A stretch of 64,000 bases of DNA from an uncultured Verrucomicrobiae bacterium. Lineage in GTDB: Bacteria > Verrucomicrobiota > Verrucomicrobiia > Limisphaerales > AAA164-E04. The notes beneath the pieces are model-generated. The model saw only the letters and a program-made list of their open reading frames with translations. It ran no database searches and was not told where the DNA came from. The translations under genes were made by a program, and so were the position numbers. Below, in pieces: positions 42,473 through 51,551 of the stretch. The number at the start of each line of letters is the position of its first letter. Position 1 is the first letter of the stretch. Location of the stretch: contig OX638380.1 in assembly GCA_951813855.1 (NCBI GenBank), positions 2,806,876 to 2,870,875 on the forward strand, in the 5' to 3' direction.

Positions 42473-45388
42473 GTGACGGCCACTAACGACGAGGTTGTAG
42501 TTAATTTCAAATTACGGGAGGTGCTGGCGGAACGGCATCCTACTTGGCGGGTCGGAGCCGAACAGCGCGGCGTGCTCATCCTGGAAACTTCGGGCAAGGT
42601 GAAGAAGCCTGATCTCGTGGTAGATCGCCAGGGCCGAGGAATGGCGGTGTTGATCGAGACGGAGTTTGTTCCCGCTCGCACGGTCGTCCCGGACGCTCGA
42701 GGTCGATTGGGATGGCAAATCGACGGCACTGGAGAGTCGATCGAGCAAGTCATGGCCATCCGGCTGCCTCAAAAGTTGCAGCGAGTGTCCCAGAATTTGC
42801 TCGGTTCGGCTATTTTAGAAGAGACGTTCGAGTTTTGCGTGCTTACCGGAACGTCGGGGTCGGATTGTGTTCGCTGGCCGGAAAGGGAATGGATCCGGGG
42901 CGGTGTCGAACTGCTGGCCCGGTGTATCGAGATCGCTTCGTTATCGGAGAGCTTGGTCGCTTCCGGGGTGGAGATCCTGGAACGGGGTATTTCTCAAATG
43001 GAGGGTTTCTTGTCGCTCCGCACGACCGACAAGTATCTCCAAAGATTCGAAGAGATCCTGCAACAGGCTAGCGGGCGGCAGACGACGAGAATGGCCATGG
43101 CCATCCTGACCAATGCCGTCATTTTTCAGGAGCGGGTAGCTCGGCTCCACCCCAAAATCAAGTCGCTGTCAGAATTGAACGCCACGATCAAGAGGCGAAG
43201 GATTTCCGTCCTGGACGTTCGCGATTGTTGGGAAGACATTCTCGAGATTAATTATTGGCCGATTTTCAGTCTCGGAATCAAATTGCTTAGCGGCTTGGAG
43301 GCTTGCGTACAGGGTGAAATCGTCGAAAGATTGCTGAAGATCAACCAGGAACTTTCCCGGCTGGGCACTCGAGATATTCAACGATTGTCCGGGCGCATGT
43401 TTCAACGGTTGATTTCGGATCGCAAATTTCTGGCGACCTTTTACACGCTACCTTCTTCGGCGACTTTATTGGCCGAATTGGCGGTGAACCGGCTCGGCGT
43501 CGATTGGGCCAGCAAAAAAGAGGTGACCGGATTGCGGGTCGCGGATTTCGCCTGCGGCACCGGAGCCTTGTTGGGGGCGGTATACGAAGCGGTCGCCGCC
43601 AAGTATCGGCAGACGGGAAAGAACGATGCTGGCTTGCATGCCCGGGTGATGGAAGACGTGATGTACGCCGCCGACATCATGCCGGCAGCGACGCATCTGA
43701 CCGCCACGACCCTTTCGAGTATGCATCCGGGACAGACTTACTCCAACACTCATGTCCTGACCATGAGTTACGGCGCCGACGGTCGGAACGTGTCGATCGG
43801 ATCGCTCGATTTGCTGGGCGACGGAAGCGAAGTTCGACCGATTTTCGGGACCGGGCGCACGGCGTTGAGCGGTTCCGAGGAAGGAATCGAGGACCAGGGT
43901 AAGGATCATTCGGCCGAATTGCGTTCCCGGATCGAGGTGCCGGACGAGTCGATGGACTTGGTGATCATGAATCCCCCTTTTACCAGGCCGACGAATCACG
44001 AATCCGCCGAGGTGCCGGTGCCTTCTTTCGCCGGATTCGGAACTTCGAAGAAGGAGCAGGCCTACATGTCGGAGCGGTTGAAGGTGTTGACTCGCAGGCT
44101 GCCCGAGAGAGCCGGTCACGGCAATGCCGGATTGGCGTCGAACTTTTTCGATCTGGGGCATGTCAAATTGCGCCGGGGCGGTATTCTTGCCTTGGTGCTT
44201 CCGGCGGCGTTTGCCGCCGGATCGTCTTGGCTGAACGCCCGGAGGCTTCTGACGCGGTGGTATCAGGACATCGTGATTGTGGCAATCGCCGCTCAGGGCA
44301 GTACGGATCGAGCTTTTTCGGCGGATACCGGCATGGCCGAAGTCTTGGTGCTAGCAACCCGCAAGCAGGATCCTCGAGAAAGCACCGGCAAGGTTATGGT
44401 GACCAATCTTCACCGACGACCGACGACTCTTCTGGAGGCCTTGATATTGGCCGATACCATCGGTCGAAATCGGACCGCTAACGACAACGAAGCCGGGAAG
44501 TTGGATTGCGGCACGGGTTCGTTTTTGAAAGTTCCCTTCGACCTGATGGGGAGGGCGGCAGGGATCGCGAATCCGTCGCTCGCCAAGACGATGTTCGCTT
44601 TGGAAAAGAGAGAACTGTTACTGCCTCGAAGCCGGAAGGTGGTTTCTTTGCCGTTGACCCAGCTGGATGAAATCGGCGTTCGAGGAGCCGTGTGTCGCGA
44701 TATTAACGGGGACGGGGGGCGCGGGCCTTTCGATATCGAAAAAGCGGTGAAGGGTACCATGACCTGGCCGACGTTATGGAGTCATGACGCCGGTCGGGAG
44801 CGTAGTTTTCAAGTGGAATCGGATGCTCAGGGCGTGGTGCGACCCAAGTGCGAAGCACGGGCGAGAAAACTCTGGGACGCCAACGCTTCACGGTTGCATT
44901 TCAATCTGGATTTTCAAATCAACTCCCAGCCGTTAGGGGCTTGCATGACCTCGAAAAAGACTTTGGGCGGAAGGGCGTGGCCGAACTATCGTTTGGAACA
45001 GGAAGCGTGGGAAATACCCGTGTTGTTGTGGGCCAATACCACCTTGGGGTTGATGTGTTTTTGGTGGATCGGGAGCCGGCAACAACAGGGCCGGGCTAGA
45101 TTGACGATATCCCGTCATCCGGAATTGCTTTCGCTCGATCCTCGTAAGCTGACGAAAAAACAATTCCGGAAATGCGACGAGATCTACGAGTCGTTTCGAA
45201 TTAAAACCTTATTGCCGGCGAACGAGGCGTGGCGCGACCCGGTTCGAAAGGAATTGGATCATACCGTGCTGATCGAAGTGTTGGGCGTTGACAAAGCCCT
45301 GCTGGAAAATATGGACGTATTGCGGCGGCAGTGGGGTGAAGAACCCAGTGTTCACGGCGGCAAGGCAGGGCAAGGAAAGAGCGGTTGA
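42473..45388 (+). CDS. N6-adenine DNA methyltransferase with possible N-terminal nuclease-like domain
   Basis: A 971-residue protein. The methyltransferase core has motif I VADFACGTG at 356-364 and motif IV NPPF at 500-503 (DLVIMNPPFTRP), as in N6-adenine enzymes of type I and type IIG systems. The region after it (from about 540) includes further core strands and a long C-terminal part that may recognise DNA. The N-terminal 100 residues contain PDLVVD (46-51) and VLIETEF (59-65), spaced like the PD and ExK-type motifs of restriction nucleases, though the last position is Glu, not Lys. Nuclease activity is therefore uncertain. Translation starts at a GTG preceded by GGGAGGG. No separate restriction or specificity subunit is adjacent, so it may act alone, like a type IIG or an orphan enzyme. 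It lies in an island with the DruA-like gene and a second copy. Confidence 0.85.
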   Translation: MTATNDEVVVNFKLREVLAERHPTWRVGAEQRGVLILETSGKVKKPDLVVDRQGRGMAVLIETEFVPARTVVPDARGRLGWQIDGTGESIEQVMAIRLPQKLQRVSQNLLGSAILEETFEFCVLTGTSGSDCVRWPEREWIRGGVELLARCIEIASLSESLVASGVEILERGISQMEGFLSLRTTDKYLQRFEEILQQASGRQTTRMAMAILTNAVIFQERVARLHPKIKSLSELNATIKRRRISVLDVRDCWEDILEINYWPIFSLGIKLLSGLEACVQGEIVERLLKINQELSRLGTRDIQRLSGRMFQRLISDRKFLATFYTLPSSATLLAELAVNRLGVDWASKKEVTGLRVADFACGTGALLGAVYEAVAAKYRQTGKNDAGLHARVMEDVMYAADIMPAATHLTATTLSSMHPGQTYSNTHVLTMSYGADGRNVSIGSLDLLGDGSEVRPIFGTGRTALSGSEEGIEDQGKDHSAELRSRIEVPDESMDLVIMNPPFTRPTNHESAEVPVPSFAGFGTSKKEQAYMSERLKVLTRRLPERAGHGNAGLASNFFDLGHVKLRRGGILALVLPAAFAAGSSWLNARRLLTRWYQDIVIVAIAAQGSTDRAFSADTGMAEVLVLATRKQDPRESTGKVMVTNLHRRPTTLLEALILADTIGRNRTANDNEAGKLDCGTGSFLKVPFDLMGRAAGIANPSLAKTMFALEKRELLLPRSRKVVSLPLTQLDEIGVRGAVCRDINGDGGRGPFDIEKAVKGTMTWPTLWSHDAGRERSFQVESDAQGVVRPKCEARARKLWDANASRLHFNLDFQINSQPLGACMTSKKTLGGRAWPNYRLEQEAWEIPVLLWANTTLGLMCFWWIGSRQQQGRARLTISRHPELLSLDPRKLTKKQFRKCDEIYESFRIKTLLPANEAWRDPVRKELDHTVLIEVLGVDKALLENMDVLRRQWGEEPSVHGGKAGQGKSG
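43461..45190 (+). repeat. Near-identical direct repeat, left copy
   Basis: The region from about codon 330 of the first methyltransferase gene to near its end is almost identical in DNA to 46477-48208, with an offset of 3,016 bp. The 5' parts of the two genes are much more diverged. Boundaries are approximate. Confidence 0.8.
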
Positions 45389-45537
45389 TCCGGTTCAGGA
45401 TCATTCCTGCGGTTTGTTGTTCGCCTCCGGCATATTTCCCGGAACCTGAGCGACACCGCGGCGAACGGGTGAAACCGAGGAAAATCGGAAGGCGATCGAA
45501 ATAGAGATCATGATGCGAATCGGAAACATGCGACTCA

Positions 45538-48461
45538 ATGACGGCTGGCAACGATGAGAGTGCCGTCAATTTCCGATTGCGCGAAGCGCTCGCGGCATTA
45601 CATCCCGACTGGTTGGCAGGAAGCGAACGGCGTCGAGCGCTCCTGTTGGAGGAGTCAGGGGAAAGGTCAGTGGCGCTCGAGACGGATTTTTTTCCGGCTC
45701 GCCAAATCGTCGCCAACGTTCGGCGCCGATTGGAACGGGAGCTAACGGGCGACGGACAGTCGATCGAGCAGGCGGTAGCCGTTCGATTACCCTTGAGTCT
45801 ACGGAGTGCGCCTCAGAACGAACTCGGCGTTTTAATTCGGAGTGAAACCTTCGAGTTTTGCGCGCTGGCTCGAAACGCCGCTTCGGATTGTGTTCGCTGG
45901 CCGGAAAGGGAATGGATTCGGGGGGGAGTCGGATTGTTGGCTCGCTGCCTAGAAACCGTTTCGTTGTCCGAATGTCCGGTCGTCGCCGGGGCGGTCATTC
46001 TGGAAGAGGGAATGATGCGTTTGGAGGCCATGCTTTCGAAAGAGACGACCGAAAAGCAGCGGCGGCAATTCTCGGAAATTCTGCATCAGTCCAGTGGTCC
46101 GCAGACGACGAGGATGGCGTTGGCTATCCTTGCCAACGCCGTGATCTTCCAAGATCGAGTTTCCCAGCTTCATCCCAATATCGAATCCCTGACCGGTTTA
46201 TCGAAACGCAAACCGGGATTTACCGCATGGGACGTCCGCAAATGCTGGGACGGGATTTTCGAGATCTGTCGTTGGCCGATTTTCAGTTTCAGCAACGAAT
46301 TGCTTAGCGGCTTGGCGGCCGAGATTCAGCTGCGGATCCTGAAGGAATTGCTGGAGATCAATACGGAACTTTTCCGTCTAGGAGTTAGCGACGTTCAACG
46401 ATTGACCGGAAGCATGTTTCAACGGTTGATCACGGATCGCAAATTTTTGGCGACTTTCTACACGTTGCCTTCCTCGGCGACTTTATTGGCCGAATTGGCG
46501 GTGAACCGGCTCGGCGTCGATTGGGCCAGCAAAAAAGAGGTGACCGGTTTGCGGGTCGCGGATTTCGCCTGCGGCACCGGAGCCTTGTTGGGGGCGGTAT
46601 ACGAAGCGGTCGCCGCCAAGTATCGGCAGACGGGAAAGAACGATGCTGGCTTGCATGCCCGGGTGATGGAAGACGTGATGTACGCCGCCGACATCATGCC
46701 GGCAGCGACGCATTTGACCGCCACGACCCTTTCGAGCATGCATCCGGGACAGACTTACTCCAACACTCATGTCCTGACCATGAGTTACGGCGCCGACGGC
46801 CGGAACGTGTCGATCGGATCGCTCGATTTGCTGGGCGACGGAAGCGAAGTTCGACCGATTTTCGGGACCGGGCGCACGGCGTTGAGCGGTTCCGAGGAAG
46901 GAATCGAGGACCAGGGAAAGGATCATACGGCCGAATTGCGTTCCCGGATCGAGGTGTCGGACGAGTCGATGGACTTGGTGATCATGAATCCCCCTTTTAC
47001 CAGGCCGACGAATCACGAATCCGCCGAGGTGCCGGTGCCTTCTTTCGCCGGATTCGGAACTTCGAAGAAGGAGCAGGCCTGCATGTCGGAGCGGTTGAAG
47101 GCGTTGATTCGAAGGCTGCCCGAGCGAGCCGGTCACGGCAACGCCGGATTGGCGTCGAACTTTTTCGATCTGGGGCATGTCAAATTGCGCCGGGGCGGCG
47201 TTCTGGCCTTGGTGCTTCCGGCGGCGTTTGCCGCCGGATCGTCTTGGCTGAACGCCCGGAGGCTTCTGACGCGATGGTATAAGGACACCGTGATTGTGAC
47301 TATTGCCGCTCATGGCAGTACGGATCGAGCTTTTTCGGCGGATACCGGCATGGCCGAAGTCTTGGTTCTAGCTACCCGCAAGCAGGATCCTCGCGATAGC
47401 ACCGGCAAGGTTATGATGACCAATCTTCACCGACGACCGACGACTCTTCTGGAAGCCTTGATATTGGCCGATACCATCGGTCGAAATCGGACCGTTAACG
47501 ACAACGAAACCGGGAAGTTGGATTGCGGCACTGGTTCGTTTTTGAAAGTACCCTTCGACCTGATGGGGAGGGCGGCAGGGATCGCGAATCCGTCGATCGC
47601 CAAGACGATGTTCGCTTTGGAAAAGAGAGAACTGTTACTGCCTCGAAGCCGGAAGGTTGTTTCGTTACCGTTGACCCAGCTGGATGAAATCGGCGTTCGA
47701 GGAGCCGTGTGTCGCGATATTAACGGGGACGGGGGGCGCGGGCCCTTCGATATCGAAAAAGCGGTGAAGGGTACCATGACTTGGCCGGCGTTATGGAGCC
47801 ATGACGCCGGTCGGGAGCGTAGTTTTCAAGTGGAACCGGATGCTCATGGCGTGGTGCGCCCCCAGTGCGAACCACGGGCGAGAAAACTCTGGGAAGCCAC
47901 GGCTTCACGGTTGCATTTCAATTTGGATTTTCAAATCAACTCCCAGCCGTTAGGGGCTTGCTTGACCTCGAAGAAGACTTTGGGCGGAAGGGCGTGGCCG
48001 AACTATCGTTTGGAACAGGAAGCGTGGGAAATACCTGTATTGTTGTGGGCCAATACCACCTTGGGGTTGATGTATTTTTGGTGGATCGGGAGCCGTCAAC
48101 AACAGGGCCGAGCTATTCTGTCGATATCCCGCGTCATCCGGAACTGCTTTCGCTCGATCCTCGCAAGCTGACGAAAAAACAATTCCGGAAATGCGACGAG
48201 ATCTACGAGTCGTTTCGAATCAGAGCAATGCTGCCGGCGAACGAGGCGTATCGCGATCCGGTGCGACTGGATTTAGATCGTGCCGTTCTGATCGAGGTAT
48301 TGGGGATTGAAGATAAACTGATCGAAAATCTGAGTGTTTTGCGGCGACAGTGGTGCGAGGAGCCGAGTGCCCATGGCGGCAAGGCCAGTCAAAGAAAAAC
48401 GGTTGAGTCGGGATCCGAAACGATTCCCTCAAGGGGGGTGCGAAGGTCGACAAGTTACTGA
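45538..48461 (+). pseudogene. Second N6-adenine methyltransferase copy, frameshifted near the 3' end
   Basis: Homologous to the gene at 42473-45388 along its length. The intact frame covers 45538-48171 (877 codons) and keeps VADFACGTG and NPPFTRP. At about 48130 the DNA reads CCCGCGTCAT where copy 1 has CCCGTCAT; the extra CG shifts the frame, giving an abnormal tail (VIRNCFRSILAS) and an early stop. The lost C-terminal segment (HPELLSLDPRKL onward) is still open in another frame to 48461, so the mutation is recent or tolerated. The N-terminal 16-20 residues that hold the PD motif of copy 1 are deleted, while ETD remains (ALETDFFPA). The truncated product lacks about 110 C-terminal residues. 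The core could still be active, so pseudogene status is probable, not certain. The start has no Shine-Dalgarno. Confidence 0.78.
46477..48208 (+). repeat. Near-identical direct repeat, right copy
   Basis: Partner of the left copy at 43461-45190. It contains the extra CG dinucleotide near 48131. Sequence similarity falls off after about 48230. Confidence 0.8.
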
Positions 48462-48606
48462 AACCGGAAGACTTGGACTGCGTATTTCGGGGAGATAGGC
48501 ATTATCGGCTTGCCATATTTGATCAGTGATTTTTTTATGAACCCGACCGGCCGTATTGCGACTTGCGGCCCTAAGCGCATTTTTCGCGCCGTTCGTTTCG
48601 ACTCTT

Positions 48607-49392
48607 ATGAATAGCATGGATCCATGGGACGATGAAAGCAACGGATTAACCCAGTCCGAATTGCTTTCCCCGCCGCGCCTATTGCCGTGGCCATTCAAAT
48701 CCATGGCCTTGGTGTTCGTCGGTTTTTTGGGCGTCCAATTGGTATTGGGGGTGCTATTCGGCGTTTATCTTGCGGTCATGAGTGATTTATCTAACTCCGA
48801 TTATTCCCCCTCTGAATTGGAAGTTAATCTGGCTATGTTGGTTGTGACGTTCGTGTCCTATGGCGTTTTAATCGTATTAATCCGGCGCTTGGTTCGCAAT
48901 ACCGGAACCACTTGGAAAGACGCGTTCGGCTTGGAAACGAATCAATTGCCTAAACTCCTGCCGATCGTTTTTATCGTGTTTTTAGGCGTGATGCTTTTCA
49001 GTCTCGGTTTTACTTCGATGTTGGGCGAAGTCGAAGACCCAACCACAGCGATTTTCAAGGAATCTGCCCACAGCATGTCGCTCGCATTCTTTGGGTTTCT
49101 GCTCGTGATAGCAATCGGCGCACCTGTTTTTGAGGAATTCTTGTTTCGAGGACTCCTTTATCAGTCGCTGACCAAATACATGAATCAATGGGCGGCGATG
49201 TTCGTCTCTAGCTCAGTATTCGTTTTTTGGCATTTTTTACCTGTTGCTCTCTGGCCGCAGATGTTCGTTTTGTCTTTGGCGCTAACTCTCGTCTACAGGT
49301 ACACTCAGAATCTTTGGGCGGCTATTCTCTTGCATGCGATTAACAATACGCTGGCCGTGATTGTCGCGTTGCTAACTTTAGAACAAGCCTAA
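48607..49392 (+). CDS. CPBP-family intramembrane protease
   Basis: A 261-residue polytopic membrane protein. CPBP catalytic residues: Glu176-Glu177 and Arg181 in FEEFLFRG, His209 in FWHFLP, and His243 with Asn in LLHAINN. A polar N-terminal segment of about 30 residues precedes the first helix (MALVFVGFLGVQLVLGVLF), as in many CPBP proteins. The start assigned is the ATG at 48607; an in-frame GTG at 48556 would add 17 hydrophobic residues of doubtful value. The gene follows the methyltransferase copy on the same strand but is 145 bp away, so linkage is uncertain. Family roles range from CAAX processing to immunity functions. It is distinct in length and loop structure from the CPBP protease at 1766-2398. 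Confidence 0.88.
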   Translation: MNSMDPWDDESNGLTQSELLSPPRLLPWPFKSMALVFVGFLGVQLVLGVLFGVYLAVMSDLSNSDYSPSELEVNLAMLVVTFVSYGVLIVLIRRLVRNTGTTWKDAFGLETNQLPKLLPIVFIVFLGVMLFSLGFTSMLGEVEDPTTAIFKESAHSMSLAFFGFLLVIAIGAPVFEEFLFRGLLYQSLTKYMNQWAAMFVSSSVFVFWHFLPVALWPQMFVLSLALTLVYRYTQNLWAAILLHAINNTLAVIVALLTLEQA

Positions 49393-49594
49393 CGATCGAA
49401 CTTTTGATTTCGGCCGGCGTTTTTGGGTTCGTCCCAACGAACGAGTTGATGATCTCGGTGAGTTCCCGGTTGCGAGCAACGATGCGATAGCTGAGGTCGC
49501 CGCTGAAATTCAGGCCGGAGACGCCAGCCGTCGCCGGTTTTTTCCCTGTCGGATCCGGTGGCAGGAATTCAAGCGGATTTTTGTGATCGACCAT
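49340..49594 (-). CDS. Possible minus-strand protein fragment, unidentified
   Basis: A minus-strand frame encodes a peptide with MVDHKNPLEFLPPDPTGK, then SGLNFSGDLSYRIVARN and ELTEIINSFVGTNP, which reads like real protein sequence rather than chance. The frame is open upstream of the ATG as well, so this may be the tail of a decayed gene. Its 3' end overlaps the CPBP gene on the other strand. Family not recognised. Confidence 0.25.
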   Translation of the reverse strand: MVDHKNPLEFLPPDPTGKKPATAGVSGLNFSGDLSYRIVARNRELTEIINSFVGTNPKTPAEIKSSIVRLVLKLATRQSRPAYC

Positions 49595-49877
49595 CTGGGC
49601 CAGGTTCCGGAATCCGGGAATGCGCCTGTGCCGCGAATCTTTAGCCGGTCGGCAGCAAGGCGCGATTCCGTATCTCGGTTCCGGTTGGTTCCCAAGTCGC
49701 GACGTTTTATCGGATGATCCGGCGTTTTGCGGAAGAACTCGATGCCCCGAGAGCTTGGGCCGTTATGCAGCGGGGGGATCGGAGAGGAGTCGAGGGTATC
49801 ATGATCGATGGTTGCCGAAAGTTGACTTTCCGGCGATTCGTTTCATTTTGGGGAGCGGCCGTTGGTGGAGATCGTCC
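49393..49877. other. Intergenic region, possible gene remnant
   Basis: About 485 bases between two plus-strand genes. It includes most of the minus-strand fragment listed separately. Otherwise nothing recognised. GGAG about 8 nt before the ATG at 49878 is the next ribosome binding site. Confidence 0.45.
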
Positions 49878-51551
49878 ATGTCCAAAGCGAGAATACCCGA
49901 CAAAACGATTACCCTGAGAACTCCTTGGGAGAACTATCGGTCGGACATGCTGGCCCGAGCGGAATCGATTTTGGCGTTTCCCCGGCGGCGTTGGGCGTTG
50001 ATCGGCGCGTTCGCCTTCCTCCTGTTCGGCCTGATGTATACGGGCGCGATGAACCTGCATCAGACCAATACCCAAGGGATCGCCTATCTGTTGTTGGCCA
50101 AGCATTATGCCGCGGGCAATTTCGAGTTGGCGGTATCCAGTTATTGGAGTCCGTTGCTGAGTTGGTTATTGGCCATCGGTTTCAAACTGGGTTGGTCCGA
50201 ACCGGTGGCGGCTCGGATGGCGATGGGTTTTTCGGGAGCCTTGTTTTGGTCGGCTTCGGTCGGATTGCTGTTTGTCTGCGGCCTTTCGGTACGGTCGCTC
50301 TTGATCGCTGCTTGGTTAACGGCGGCAGTTACCCTGTTTTGGTCGATCGAGCACCTTAGTCCCGATCTGCTGGGGGCGGGATTGTTGTTGGCGGCGCTGA
50401 CCTTGTCTCTGGTAGCCGTCCGTTCGACTTCCTGGCGCGCGACTCTCGGGGTCGGCATGTCCTGGGCCGCGGTGTACTATGCCTCGGCGTTATTGCTCCC
50501 AGCCGTCGTGGTCTCCCTGATCGGATTTGCTTTGTTGGAGCGTCTGACTTCGGAATCGAACCGGGTCGGATGCCGCCGGATATTGGCGCAAATGTTCGTG
50601 ACCTGGTTGGCCATGCTTCCTTGGTGGGGCTTGCTTTCCTGGCATTACGACCGGCCGACGATCGGTTCGGTTTGGGCGATCGACCATGCCGTCGCGGGAC
50701 CGGACGAGGTCGACCGTTATCATCCTTGTTTCGGCCGGTTCAATGTGCCGGCGGAGGGAAGGTTGGCCAACTGGGAGGATCCGGGGCGGCTGGATTACGC
50801 TTACTGGTCTCCGTTTGCCGATGCCGAACATCGGGCGCACCAACGGGGCTTGATCTGGAATAACGTGCGTTCGATCGTGAAAGTTTGGTCCGGATTCGGT
50901 TGGTTGGGAGTGGGAATCGCCGCTTTGGCGGCCTGTTTCGTGGTTCGTTTTTCCCGAGGGCTGAAGCCCTTGACCGAGACTTGGAGGAGGGCGGCGCTGC
51001 CGGCCGGAGGAATAGCGCTCGGGGTTTTGTTTCTCAGCGTCGAACCCTACGACACCCGGTTTTTTTATGGTTGTTTTCCGTTAATGTTGCTGGCGGCTTT
51101 CGGGTTGTTGGAGGGATTGCCCGCGACCTGGCCTCGTGATCTGTTGACCTGGTTGGTTGCCGTCCTGTTCGCCCTGCCGGCGATCACGAAATGCGCGGCG
51201 GCCCTGGACGGTATTCCCAATTACGGCGGTTATGCGGCGTTGGATCTGGAGCGGCGCTTGAGGGAACGAAACCTTAGCGGTCCCGTGGCGGGCGACGGGA
51301 TGTTATTGGGAAATCGAACCGGATTGTATTTAGCTTGTTTGTTGGATACGCCTTGGCACGGCGGAATTTCGGATGTCCCCGGAGAAGACTATTTGGCCAC
51401 CGGAGCGCATTTGGTGGTCGTGACCTCGGGCGACCGAGCCAACGCCGATCTGCAAATCAATCCGAACTATATCAATTTAACGGATCAATTGTTCGCGACT
51501 CGGCAAGAGGCAGAGCAGTTTCCCTTGCGGCTTTATCGGCTCCGGCAATGA
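49878..51551 (+). CDS. Polytopic membrane protein, GT-C glycosyltransferase-like
   Basis: A 557-residue membrane protein with roughly ten hydrophobic segments between residues 40 and 450 and a C-terminal soluble domain. The layout, a first membrane helix followed by a polar loop (NTQGIAYLLLAKHYAAG) and then YWSPLLSWLLA, is typical of GT-C glycosyltransferases of the PMT/ArnT type. In those enzymes the first periplasmic loop carries catalytic acids; the usual Asp is not obvious here, since the loop reads MNLHQTNTQGIAY. Catalysis is therefore uncertain. A long loop (about 270-330, FGRFNVPAEGRLANW) and the final domain with VVVTSGDRANADLQI are also unusual. GGAG precedes the ATG; a longer frame is open upstream but lacks a plausible start. 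Its stop overlaps the next start (ATGA), so it is translationally coupled to the GlcD-type gene. Confidence 0.75.
   Translation: MSKARIPDKTITLRTPWENYRSDMLARAESILAFPRRRWALIGAFAFLLFGLMYTGAMNLHQTNTQGIAYLLLAKHYAAGNFELAVSSYWSPLLSWLLAIGFKLGWSEPVAARMAMGFSGALFWSASVGLLFVCGLSVRSLLIAAWLTAAVTLFWSIEHLSPDLLGAGLLLAALTLSLVAVRSTSWRATLGVGMSWAAVYYASALLLPAVVVSLIGFALLERLTSESNRVGCRRILAQMFVTWLAMLPWWGLLSWHYDRPTIGSVWAIDHAVAGPDEVDRYHPCFGRFNVPAEGRLANWEDPGRLDYAYWSPFADAEHRAHQRGLIWNNVRSIVKVWSGFGWLGVGIAALAACFVVRFSRGLKPLTETWRRAALPAGGIALGVLFLSVEPYDTRFFYGCFPLMLLAAFGLLEGLPATWPRDLLTWLVAVLFALPAITKCAAALDGIPNYGGYAALDLERRLRERNLSGPVAGDGMLLGNRTGLYLACLLDTPWHGGISDVPGEDYLATGAHLVVVTSGDRANADLQINPNYINLTDQLFATRQEAEQFPLRLYRLRQ

Noticed and set aside
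42249..42476. 75-codon frame ending inside the methyltransferase start, as a coupled upstream gene
   Set aside because: The overlap looks like coupling, but the product has no recognisable feature and the GTG start has no signal.
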